Source of the DNA: Sphingomonas sp. Leaf17
Lineage (GTDB): Bacteria; Pseudomonadota; Alphaproteobacteria; Sphingomonadales; Sphingomonadaceae
Assembly (NCBI RefSeq): GCF_001421505.1
Contig: NZ_LMKL01000001.1
Coordinates: 248,001-312,000, forward strand
Length of the DNA: 64,000 bases
Reading direction: 5' to 3'
Part shown: piece after piece, positions 56,959 to 64,000 of the stretch
How the letters are laid out: the number at the start of each line of letters is the position of its first letter
Position numbering within the stretch: the stretch's first letter is position 1
Notes under the pieces: generated by a model
The model's input: only the letters and a program-made list of their open reading frames with translations
What the model was told of the DNA's origin: nothing
The model's database searches: none
Program-made: the position numbers and the translations under genes

Positions 56959-57984
56959 CTATAGCGTCACCGTCCGATGCTGCGAAGCGCTGCGAAGGCC
57001 GGCGTCGAGCACCTCCATCACCGTCAGCGCCTCGGCCGGCGGCACGGGGTTTGGCCCATCACCCCGAATTGCAGCCGCCAGCGCGTGCCAGAACAGGCGG
57101 TAATCGCCGCGACTGTTCGGTACCGTGACCGGCACTGCGCCGGGATCGCCGGGCGTCAGCAGGCCCGGCTGCGGATCCCGCCCCCAGTCCGCCCCGACGG
57201 GTGGCAAACCGGCGACGGTCCCGGCCTCCTGCATATCGGTGCCGTGCTTGATCCAGCTGGCGCGCGTGCCGTGGACCGCAAAGCGCAAGGTGTGATCGGC
57301 GACCAGCTTGCTGGATTGCAGGATCACCCGCCGGTTCGGGTAGCGCAACGTCGCGTGAAAATAATCCGGCGCCGGCGCGCCGTCGCGCAGGGTCGCGATA
57401 TCGGCGGTGATCGCGTCGGGCCGGCCGAACAGGACCAGCGCCTGATCGACCAGGTGCGGCCCCAGATCGAGCCACGATCCACCCGCCCGCGCATCCTTCC
57501 ACGTCGTGGCCAGGGCCGGTCGCCAGCGGTCGAACCGGCTTTCGAGATGGACGATTTCGCCCAGCCGACCTTCCGCGATCAGCCGGCGCAGTGTCAGGAA
57601 ATCGGCATCCCAGCGCCGGTTGTGAAAGACCGTCAGCATCCGCCCCGACGCCTCGGCCGCCGCCGCCAGCTCTCGCGCATCGGCCAGCGACGTCGCGAAC
57701 GGCTTGTCGACCAGGACATGCCGGCCCGCCGCCAGCGCGGCGATCGCATGCTCGGCATGCAGCGCGTCCGGGCTGGATACGATGACCAGATCAATGCCGG
57801 GTTCTGCCAGCAACGCGGTGACATCCGGCACGACGCGCATGCCCGGCCGGTCCGCCCGTACCTTGACCGCGTCGCGCGACACGACCGCGCGCAGGGCCAT
57901 GCCCGGCGTCGCCTCGACATATGGCGCATGAAACGCGCGCCCGCCAAGCCCATAGCCGATCAGGCCAACACCGATCGTCCGCAT
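56959..57984 (-). CDS. Gfo/Idh/MocA family NAD(P)-dependent oxidoreductase
   Basis: A 341-residue sugar or polyol dehydrogenase-like enzyme. The Rossmann motif is VGLIGYGLGGRAFHAPYV near residues 6-23. VIVSSPDALHAEHAIAALAA near 83-102 and the Lys-Pro pair in HVLVDKPFATS near 105 (EKP-type) are family features. The C-terminal sheet includes GGSWLDLGPHLVDQALVLFG near 176-195. Substrate unknown. The ATG at 57984 gives the standard start. It is divergent from nasT with 247 bases between. Confidence 0.88.
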   Translation of the reverse strand: MRTIGVGLIGYGLGGRAFHAPYVEATPGMALRAVVSRDAVKVRADRPGMRVVPDVTALLAEPGIDLVIVSSPDALHAEHAIAALAAGRHVLVDKPFATSLADARELAAAAEASGRMLTVFHNRRWDADFLTLRRLIAEGRLGEIVHLESRFDRWRPALATTWKDARAGGSWLDLGPHLVDQALVLFGRPDAITADIATLRDGAPAPDYFHATLRYPNRRVILQSSKLVADHTLRFAVHGTRASWIKHGTDMQEAGTVAGLPPVGADWGRDPQPGLLTPGDPGAVPVTVPNSRGDYRLFWHALAAAIRGDGPNPVPPAEALTVMEVLDAGLRSASQHRTVTL

Positions 57985-58231
57985 CCCCGCCACACTCCTT
58001 CGGCAACCCCGATGCGATAGGCCAACGCGCCAGCGCCGGCAAACCACGATCGGCCCCGTCCTGCCCCACCGGGGCGACACACCGCGCCGCGCTCCCATGC
58101 CGACGGCCGCGACCCGGGCCTTGGACATTCGTTCACATCGCCGGTTCCGGCATGGGTCATCGACCCTGACGTCGCAAAGAATCCGGCGGCACTACCTCGC
58201 CAACGGATACGGCGCGTCATATGGCCTGACC

Positions 58232-58810
58232 ATGCGCATCGCCATCATCGACACGAGCACCACGCGTGCCGCGATCATTTCGGACGGTCTGCGCGAGGCC
58301 GGACTCGACGATATCGTCGTGATCGACGGCATGGTCGGGATGGTCGCCGCGCTGGAAAAGGCCGCGCCCGAAGTGGTGTTGATCAACCTCGAAAATCCCA
58401 GCCGTGACGTGCTGGAGGAATTCTTCGCGGTGTCCCGCGCGCTCGCGCGCCCGATCGCGATGTTCGTCGACCAGAGCGATGCCGAATCCACCGCCGCCGC
58501 CGTCGATGCGGGCGTCTCCGCCTATATCGTCGACGGCCTGGCCAAACAGCGGATCAAGCCCGTCATCGACCTTGCCGTCCGCCGGTTCCAGGCGTTCGCC
58601 CGGTTGCAGGCCGAGTTGCAAGAAGCCCGAAGCGCGCTGGCCGATCGCACGACGATCGACCGCGCCAAGGCGATCCTGATGAAACGGCGCGGCATCGACG
58701 AACCGACCGCCTATGGCCTGCTCCGCGCGCAGGCGATGCGATCCAACCGCCGGATTGCCGAGATCGCCGACGCGATCATCACCAGTGACGCACTGATGGG
58801 AGACTTGTGA
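58232..58810 (+). CDS. nasT: NasT, ANTAR-domain nitrate antiterminator
   Basis: A 192-residue RNA-binding regulator. An N-terminal receiver-like domain (about 1-115) begins MRIAIIDTSTTRAAIISDGL, and the position of the phospho-acceptor Asp after strand 3 is Asn52 (EVVLINLENPSRDVLEEF). A coiled segment (about 118-135) joins it to the ANTAR domain (about 135-190: TTIDRAKAILMKRRGIDEPT, then AYGLLRAQAMRSNRRIAEIA). ANTAR proteins bind paired hexaloops and prevent terminator formation. Such a leader lies downstream at 60116-60231. The stop overlaps the nasS ATG. Confidence 0.9.
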   Translation: MRIAIIDTSTTRAAIISDGLREAGLDDIVVIDGMVGMVAALEKAAPEVVLINLENPSRDVLEEFFAVSRALARPIAMFVDQSDAESTAAAVDAGVSAYIVDGLAKQRIKPVIDLAVRRFQAFARLQAELQEARSALADRTTIDRAKAILMKRRGIDEPTAYGLLRAQAMRSNRRIAEIADAIITSDALMGDL

Positions 58811-60024
58811 TGGCGCTCGACCGGGTCCGCATCGGCTTCCTGCCGCTGGTCGATGCCGCGCTGCCGATCCTCGCGCGCGAGCAGGGGTTTGCCGAGGCCG
58901 AGGGGCTGGAAATCGAACTGGTCCGTGACATGACCTGGGCGACGGTGCGCGACCGGTTGCTCTATGGCCATACCGACGCCGCGCACATGGTCGCGCCGCT
59001 GGCGATCGCGACCGCGCTGGGGCGCGGGCGGCCCGCGGTTCCCATGGCGGTGCCGTTCGTGCTGGGGCTGAACGGCAACGCGATCACCCTGTCGCTGCCG
59101 CTCGCCGCCCAGGTACTGGACGGCGACGCACTGGGTGATCCGGTGATGCTGGGTACACGGCTGAAGGCAGTTGCGACCGAGCGTGCGGCGGCCGGGCGAC
59201 GGCTGCGGTTCGGCGTGGTGCACCGCTATTCCAGCCACAACTACATGCTGCGCTACTGGCTGGCGGCGGTGGGGATCCGCCCCGATACCGATGTCGAGAT
59301 CGTCACGACCAGCCCGCCCTTCGCCGCCGATGCACTGGCGGCGGGCGAGGTCGACGGCATCTGCGTCGGCGAGCCGTGGAACGGCGTCGCGGTCGATCGC
59401 GGCGTCGGTCGGATCGCGCTGGTGACCGCGCAGGTCTGGCGGCGCGGCGTCGAGAAGGTGCTGGCGATGCGCCAGGCGACGCTGGACGAGCGCGGCGACG
59501 TCGTCCAGCGGTTGATCCGCGCGCTGCACGCGGCAGCGGCACACTTCGTCGACCCCACCACGCGCGAGGCCAGCGCCGCCATTCTCGCGCGGGCCGGCTA
59601 TCTCGACGCGCCGTGCGATACGGTCATGCGCGCGATCAGCGATCAGGTCCGGCTGGTGAAGGACGCGACGCCGATCCACGTTCCCGACTTCATGTTCCAG
59701 TACCGCGAGGCGGCGAACTTCCCGTGGCGCAGCCAGGCGGCATGGCTGTATTCGCAGATGGTGCGATGGGACGGCGCCGACTTCTCGACCCAGCAGGCAG
59801 ACATCGCGCAAGGCGTGTTCCGCCCGGACGTGTATCGCGCCGCGCTGGCGGGGTCGGACGCGCCGTTGCCAAGCGCGAGTTCCAAGCTGGAAGGCGCGAT
59901 CGGCGCGGTCAGCATCGGTGCGGGGTCGACGCAGGGGCGCCTGATCCTTGGCCGGGATGCGTTCTTCGATCGGCGCGCGTTCGATCCGGACGATATCGAG
60001 GGGTATCTGGCGCAGCTGCCGTAA
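58810..60024 (+). CDS. nasS: NasS, cytoplasmic nitrate-sensing protein (NrtA/CmpA-like)
   Basis: A 404-residue periplasmic-binding-protein-like fold related to NrtA, but with no signal peptide (MALDRVRIGFLPLVDAALPI begins directly with the domain), so it acts in the cytoplasm. VRDMTWATVRDRLLYGHTDA near residues 38-57 and GEVDGICVGEPWNGVAVDRG near 178-197 are NrtA/NasS features. In known systems, NasS binds nitrate or nitrite and then releases NasT. The one-base overlap with nasT (TGATG) supports this. No permease or ATPase genes follow, which also argues against a transport role. Confidence 0.9.
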   Translation: MALDRVRIGFLPLVDAALPILAREQGFAEAEGLEIELVRDMTWATVRDRLLYGHTDAAHMVAPLAIATALGRGRPAVPMAVPFVLGLNGNAITLSLPLAAQVLDGDALGDPVMLGTRLKAVATERAAAGRRLRFGVVHRYSSHNYMLRYWLAAVGIRPDTDVEIVTTSPPFAADALAAGEVDGICVGEPWNGVAVDRGVGRIALVTAQVWRRGVEKVLAMRQATLDERGDVVQRLIRALHAAAAHFVDPTTREASAAILARAGYLDAPCDTVMRAISDQVRLVKDATPIHVPDFMFQYREAANFPWRSQAAWLYSQMVRWDGADFSTQQADIAQGVFRPDVYRAALAGSDAPLPSASSKLEGAIGAVSIGAGSTQGRLILGRDAFFDRRAFDPDDIEGYLAQLP

Positions 60025-60115
60025 ATCTGCTGCACATGCGAAATGCCGCTTGCGCGCCCGACGCGCTTCGGTCATCTTCGCATCGTCCGGCAAGGGAGTC
60101 GGACACGAAATCATA

Positions 60116-60231
60116 GCGCGATCGGTTCCAACGAAGGGGCCTGACCGCGCAGGGCGATCCACCGATCGCCCCCAGGCAACGAAGCCGCTCCGATGCGTCC
60201 GCAAGGTCGCCGTCGGGGCGGCTTTTTCTTT
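60116..60231 (+). promoter_or_regulatory. ANTAR-type antitermination leader of the nitrate operon
   Basis: Two hexaloops of identical sequence AACGAA (A at 1, G at 4) are present. P1 is GGTTCC-AACGAA-GGGGCC (60124-60141), inside an outer GCGCG/CGCGC stem (60116-60120, 60146-60150). P2 is GGC-AACGAA-GCC (60175-60186). The 3' arm of P2 is the first three bases of the terminator 5' arm, so the two exclude each other. An extra 8-base hairpin GGGCGATC/GATCGCCC (60152-60171) lies between. NasT binding should stabilise P1/P2 and let transcription continue. Confidence 0.88.
60184..60231 (+). terminator. NasT-controlled attenuator terminator
   Basis: GCCGCTCCGA (60184-60193) pairs with TCGGGGCGGC (60213-60222), ten pairs with one G-U. 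TTTTTCTTT (60223-60231) follows. It overlaps hexaloop hairpin P2 of the leader and ends 25 bases before the transporter ATG. Confidence 0.88.
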
Positions 60232-60256
60232 GTCCGCCGCAGATGGAGGGCCGACC

Positions 60257-61639
60257 ATGTTGTTCGCATCACCGGGTATCGACACCGCCGCACCCAAGGC
60301 CACCCGGATCGACCTGTTCAGCGCCGCCACGCCGCCGATGCGCGCCTTCCACGTTACCTGGGCGGCGTTCTTCGTGTGCTTCTTCGCGTGGTTCGCCGCC
60401 GCCCCGCTGATGCCGCTCATCAAGGCCGAGTTCGGCCTGAGCAAGGACCAGATCGCCAACATCAACATCGCCGCGGTTGCGGTGACGATCCTCGTCCGGC
60501 TGGTCGTCGGGCCGCTCTGCGACCGGTTCGGTCCGCGCCGCACCTATACATGGCTGCTCCTGCTCGGTGCGATCCCGGTGTTCGGGCTGGCGTTCGCGCA
60601 GACGTACGAGACGTTCCTGTTCTTCCGCCTCGCGATTGGGGCGATCGGCGCGTCGTTCGTCATCACGCAATATCACACCAGCGTGATGTTCGCCCCCAAC
60701 GTCGTCGGCACCGCCAACGCGACCGTCGGCGGCTGGGGCAATGCGGGCGGCGGCGCGGCGCAAAGCCTGATGCCGCTGGTCGTCGCTGCACTGGTCGGGC
60801 TTGGCGTCGAGCATGCCTGGGGCTGGCGCGCGGCGATGTTCGTGCCGGGTGTCGCGATGCTTGCGATGGCGTTCGTCTATGCGCGCTACACGCAGGATAC
60901 GCCGCAGGGCGACATCGTCGACCTCCGCGCAGCCGGCATGGAACTGGACGGCGGCAAGGCGACCGGCATGGCGATCTTCCGCCGCGCCGCCGCCAATTAC
61001 CGGACCTGGATGCTCGCCGCGACCTACGGCGCGTGCTTCGGCGTCGAGATCTTCATCCACAATATCGCGGCGAGCTATTACGTCGACCGGTTCGGGCTGT
61101 CGCTGACCAATGCCGGGCTGGCCGCCGGGATCTTCGGTGGCCTCGCGCTGTTCGCCCGCGCGCTCGGCGGGATCGCGAGCGACCGGATCGCGCTCGTGAG
61201 AGGCCTCGACGGGCGCGCGCTGCTGCTGTTCGCGCTGATGCTCGGCGAGGGTATCGGACTGGTCCTGTTCGGCAACGCCGGCAGCGTGACGCTGGCCATT
61301 CTCGCGATGACGATGTTCGGGCTGTTCACCCACATGGCGTGCGGCGCGACCTATGCGCTGGTGCCGTTCATCGACCGCAAGGCGCTGGGCGGGGTCGCCG
61401 GGCTGATCGGCGCTGGCGGCAACATCGGCGCGGTCGCGGCGGGGTTCCTCAACAAGGCGTCGGCCACTCCGCAGCACTGCCTCGTGGTGCTTGGCTACAT
61501 CGTCACCGGCACCGCGGTCTGCGCGCTGGCGGTGCGCTTTTCCGCCACGCACAAATCGGACGAGCGCGCGCTGCTCGACGCGGCGCTCGACGCACGGCGG
61601 CGCAGCGAGCGACCATCGAACCGCGCCATCCCCGCCTGA
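60257..61639 (+). CDS. Nitrate/nitrite MFS transporter (NarK/NasA family)
   Basis: A 460-residue, 12-helix major facilitator of the nitrate/nitrite porter group. The first signature is FFAWFAAAPLMPLIKAEFGL near 38-57. MFS loop VGPLCDRFGPRRTYT is near 81-95. The Gly-rich nitrate signature in TM5 is NATVGGWGNAGGGAAQSLMP near 154-173, and the second is GLIGAGGNIGAVAAGFLNKA near 381-400. GGAGG precedes the ATG at 60257. The terminator/antiterminator leader just upstream indicates control by NasT/NasS. It imports nitrate for assimilation. nirB follows after 41 bases. Confidence 0.92.
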   Translation: MLFASPGIDTAAPKATRIDLFSAATPPMRAFHVTWAAFFVCFFAWFAAAPLMPLIKAEFGLSKDQIANINIAAVAVTILVRLVVGPLCDRFGPRRTYTWLLLLGAIPVFGLAFAQTYETFLFFRLAIGAIGASFVITQYHTSVMFAPNVVGTANATVGGWGNAGGGAAQSLMPLVVAALVGLGVEHAWGWRAAMFVPGVAMLAMAFVYARYTQDTPQGDIVDLRAAGMELDGGKATGMAIFRRAAANYRTWMLAATYGACFGVEIFIHNIAASYYVDRFGLSLTNAGLAAGIFGGLALFARALGGIASDRIALVRGLDGRALLLFALMLGEGIGLVLFGNAGSVTLAILAMTMFGLFTHMACGATYALVPFIDRKALGGVAGLIGAGGNIGAVAAGFLNKASATPQHCLVVLGYIVTGTAVCALAVRFSATHKSDERALLDAALDARRRSERPSNRAIPA

Positions 61640-61680
61640 TGCCCCCCCCTTCCCCGGCTCCAACCCGACTGGACGATCTG

Positions 61681-64000
61681 ATGGAATACCAAACCTCCTC
61701 TCCCGACACACCCTTTTCCAAAAGGCGCGAACACCTCGTCGTGATCGGCAACGGTATGGCCGGCTGTCGCGCGGTCGAGGAACTGATCGCGCGCGACCCG
61801 ACCCGTTACCGCGTCACGATCTTCGGTGCCGAACCGCATGTGAACTACAACCGCATCATGCTGTCGCCGGTGCTGGCGGGCGAGAAGACGTTCGAGCAGA
61901 TCGTCATCAACGATCATGCCTGGTACGCCAGCAACACGATCGCACTCGTGACCAGCGATCCGGTGCAGGCGATCGACCGCGTGGCGAAGACCGTCACCGC
62001 GCGGTCCGGGCTGAGCGTGTCGTATGACCGGCTGCTGATCGCGACCGGGTCCGATCCGTTCATCATCCCCGTCCCCGGCAAGGACCTCCCCGGCGTGATC
62101 TCGTTCCGCGACATGGCCGATGTCGACCACATGCTGGAGGCGGCCGGAAAGGGTGGCGCTGCGGTCGTCATCGGTGGCGGGCTGCTCGGACTTGAGGCCG
62201 CGCACGGGCTCACGTTGCGGGGCATGAAGGTCACGGTGATCCACCTGATGCCGACGCTAATGGAGCGGCAGCTCGACGAGGCGGCGGGCTGGTTGCTCAA
62301 GTCGGCGCTGGAGGCGCGCGGTCAGGTCATCCTGACCGAGGCGAACACGGCCGAGATCGTCGGCGATACCCGCGTCGAGGGCGTGCTGCTGAAAGACGGT
62401 ACGCTGATCCCAGCCAGCCTAGTCGTCATGGCGGTCGGCATCCGTCCCTCCGTCGCCCTCGCGCGCGAAGCCGGGCTGGAGATCGGGCGCGGGATCAAGG
62501 TCGACGACCATATGGTCACCAGCGACCCGTCGATCCTCGCGGTCGGCGAATGCGTCGAGCATGACGGCAACGTCTACGGCCTCGTCGCGCCCCTGTGGGA
62601 CATGTGCCGCGCGCTCGCCGACGGGCTCACCGACAGTCACAGCGGCTATCGCGGATCGGTGACCTCGACCAAGCTGAAGGTCGCCGGGCTCGACGTGTTT
62701 TCGGCGGGCGACTTCTCGGGCGGTGCCGGCGCGGAGGATATCGTCCTGCGCGATGCGTCGCGCGGCATCTACAAGCGCGTGGTGGTCAAGGATGACCGGA
62801 TCGTCGGCGCGGTGCTGTACGGCGACACCAGCGACGGCGGCTGGTATTTCGACCTGCTCAAGCGCGGCGAGGACATCGCCCCCATCCGCGACATGCTGAT
62901 CTTCGGCCAATCCTTCGCTTCGGGAGGGGCGCAAGCGGACCCTAAGGCGGCCGTTGCGGCGCTCTCCGACGATGCGGAGATTTGCGGCTGCAACGGCGTC
63001 ACGAAGGGCAAGGTCGTGGCGTGCATCGGCGCGGGCAACGCGACGCTCGACGCGGTCCGCGCGACCTGCAAGGCGTCCGCATCGTGCGGGTCGTGCACGG
63101 GTCTTGTCGAGACGTTGCTCGCGGTCACGCTCGGCGACGAGTATTCGGGCGAACGTGCGGTGAAGACGGTGTGCAAATGCACCAGCTTCGGCCACGACGA
63201 CGTCCGCCGCGAGATCGTCGCGCAGGGCATGCGATCGATTCCCGAAGTGATGCAGAAGATGAGCTGGTCGACGCCCGATGGGTGTTCGTCGTGCCGCCCT
63301 GCGCTCAACTACTATCTGCTCTGCGCGCTGCCCGGCGAGTACAAGGACGACCAGCAGAGCCGGTTCGTCAACGAACGGCTGCACGCCAACATCCAGAAGG
63401 ACGGCACCTATTCGGTCGTGCCGCGGATGTGGGGCGGCGTGACCAACCCTCGCGAACTGCGCGCGATCGCCGATGTCGTCGAGAAATACGACGCGCCGAT
63501 GGTCAAGGTGACGGGCGGCCAGCGGCTCGACATCTTCGGGATCAGGAAGGAGGATCTGCCCGCGGTTTGGGCCGATCTCAACGCCGCGGGGATGGTCAGC
63601 GGCCATGCGTATGGCAAGAGCTTGCGCACCGTGAAGACGTGCGTCGGGTCCGACTGGTGCCGGTTCGGGACGCAGGATTCGACCGGTCTCGGCGTCAAGG
63701 TCGAGCGGATGACCTGGGGCTCGTGGATGCCGCACAAGTTCAAGATCGCGGTCAGCGGCTGCCCGCGCAACTGCGCCGAGGCGACGATCAAGGATTTCGG
63801 CGTGGTCTGCGTCGACAGCGGCTACGAGCTGTCGGTCGGCGGCAATGGCGGGATCAAGGTCCGCGCGACCGACTTCCTGTGCAAGGTCGCGACCGAGGAC
63901 GAGGCGATGCAGTATTGCGCCGCGTTCATCCAGTTGTACCGCGAGGAAGCGCGCTATCTGGAGCGCACCGCGCCGTGGATCGAACGCGTCGGGGTGGAGT
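61681..64000 (+). CDS. nirB: Assimilatory nitrite reductase [NAD(P)H] large subunit, 3' end outside the window
   Basis: At least 773 residues are visible with no stop. The FAD/NAD(P)H domain (about 1-400) starts HLVVIGNGMAGCRAVEELIA, and a second nucleotide site is VVIGGGLLGLEAAHGLTLRG near 163-182. Two BFD-like [2Fe-2S] regions follow (EICGCNGVTKGKVV with CGSC near 433-480, and VCKCTSFGHDD with CSSC near 496-540). A ferredoxin-like sulfite/nitrite reductase half and the siroheme-4Fe4S ligands TCVGSDWCRFGT near 653 and GCPRNCAE near 699 complete it. An in-frame ATG at 61639 overlaps the transporter stop and would add 14 residues. It reduces nitrite to ammonium. The small subunit and nitrate reductase are expected just beyond the edge. 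Confidence 0.95.
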   Translation, partial: MEYQTSSPDTPFSKRREHLVVIGNGMAGCRAVEELIARDPTRYRVTIFGAEPHVNYNRIMLSPVLAGEKTFEQIVINDHAWYASNTIALVTSDPVQAIDRVAKTVTARSGLSVSYDRLLIATGSDPFIIPVPGKDLPGVISFRDMADVDHMLEAAGKGGAAVVIGGGLLGLEAAHGLTLRGMKVTVIHLMPTLMERQLDEAAGWLLKSALEARGQVILTEANTAEIVGDTRVEGVLLKDGTLIPASLVVMAVGIRPSVALAREAGLEIGRGIKVDDHMVTSDPSILAVGECVEHDGNVYGLVAPLWDMCRALADGLTDSHSGYRGSVTSTKLKVAGLDVFSAGDFSGGAGAEDIVLRDASRGIYKRVVVKDDRIVGAVLYGDTSDGGWYFDLLKRGEDIAPIRDMLIFGQSFASGGAQADPKAAVAALSDDAEICGCNGVTKGKVVACIGAGNATLDAVRATCKASASCGSCTGLVETLLAVTLGDEYSGERAVKTVCKCTSFGHDDVRREIVAQGMRSIPEVMQKMSWSTPDGCSSCRPALNYYLLCALPGEYKDDQQSRFVNERLHANIQKDGTYSVVPRMWGGVTNPRELRAIADVVEKYDAPMVKVTGGQRLDIFGIRKEDLPAVWADLNAAGMVSGHAYGKSLRTVKTCVGSDWCRFGTQDSTGLGVKVERMTWGSWMPHKFKIAVSGCPRNCAEATIKDFGVVCVDSGYELSVGGNGGIKVRATDFLCKVATEDEAMQYCAAFIQLYREEARYLERTAPWIERVGVE

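Noticed and set aside
60269-61711. A 480-codon minus-strand frame antisense to the nitrate transporter
   Set aside because: The plus strand has both nitrate-porter signatures and the leader that controls it. The antisense product is low complexity.

Overview
The window comes from a high-GC (about 65% by eye) alphaproteobacterial chromosome, most probably a Sphingomonas or a close relative in the Sphingomonadaceae. The best markers are a circularly permuted two-piece tmRNA whose tag reads ANDNEALAIAA, a single bifunctional (p)ppGpp synthetase/hydrolase of sphingomonad type, the argS-SPOR-nagZ arrangement, a YlxR protein carrying an extra L7Ae-like half, and three families of palindromic intergenic repeats. 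I see no prophage, integrase, transposase or CRISPR array. This is core chromosome with short operons, many of them joined by 1-4 bp ATGA/TGATG overlaps.

Layout. 1-2000: polyhydroxyalkanoate genes, namely the start of a probable phasin with a PhaR-like operator around its promoter, and class I PHA synthase phaC. 2129-7436: aminotransferase alaC, a TauE/SafE permease, a hotdog thioesterase, an HxlR regulator and the RSH alarmone enzyme. 7579-10674: a DUF1800/DUF1501 secreted pair and a small glycine-rich exported protein. 10998-14291: a polyprenol-linked glycosyltransferase, a GtrA flippase-like protein and a GT-C membrane protein. 14440-18817: a minus-strand run yhhQ, argB, yggT, yggU, folD, NTF2-like, MarC. 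18966-24584: nucleoside transporter, DEAD-box helicase, thiolase and thioesterase. 24596-31255: crotonase, two PaaI-type thioesterases, nagZ/SPOR/argS and a PQQ-type sugar dehydrogenase. 31427-43097: the large transcription/translation operon rimP-nusA-[tautomerase]-ylxR-infB-rbfA-[GNAT]-tdk-truB-rpsO-pnp. 43230-49147: SGNH hydrolase plus acyltransferase-3, the tmRNA, an Rrf2 regulator, mscL, lemA, two TPM proteins and a Nudix hydrolase. 49277-57984: DUF72, gyrB, ankyrin, OmpA/EF-hand, recF, Coq4, a candidate small RNA and a Gfo/Idh oxidoreductase. 58232-64000: nitrate assimilation, with nasT, nasS, an ANTAR-type antitermination leader, a nitrate MFS transporter and nirB running off the edge.

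The most complete regulatory story is at the right end. NasT (RNA-binding ANTAR protein) and NasS (signal-less nitrate sensor) sit directly before a leader with two AACGAA hexaloops and an overlapping terminator. The transporter and nitrite reductase they should control follow at once. The second is at the left end, where two 12-bp inverted arms, 42 bp centre to centre, flank the predicted phasin promoter. I found no clear previously unknown multi-gene system. The less explained items are listed as findings: the DUF1800/DUF1501 pair, a tautomerase and an AAC(6')-like acetyltransferase inside the infB operon, a candidate small RNA, and several long hairpins.
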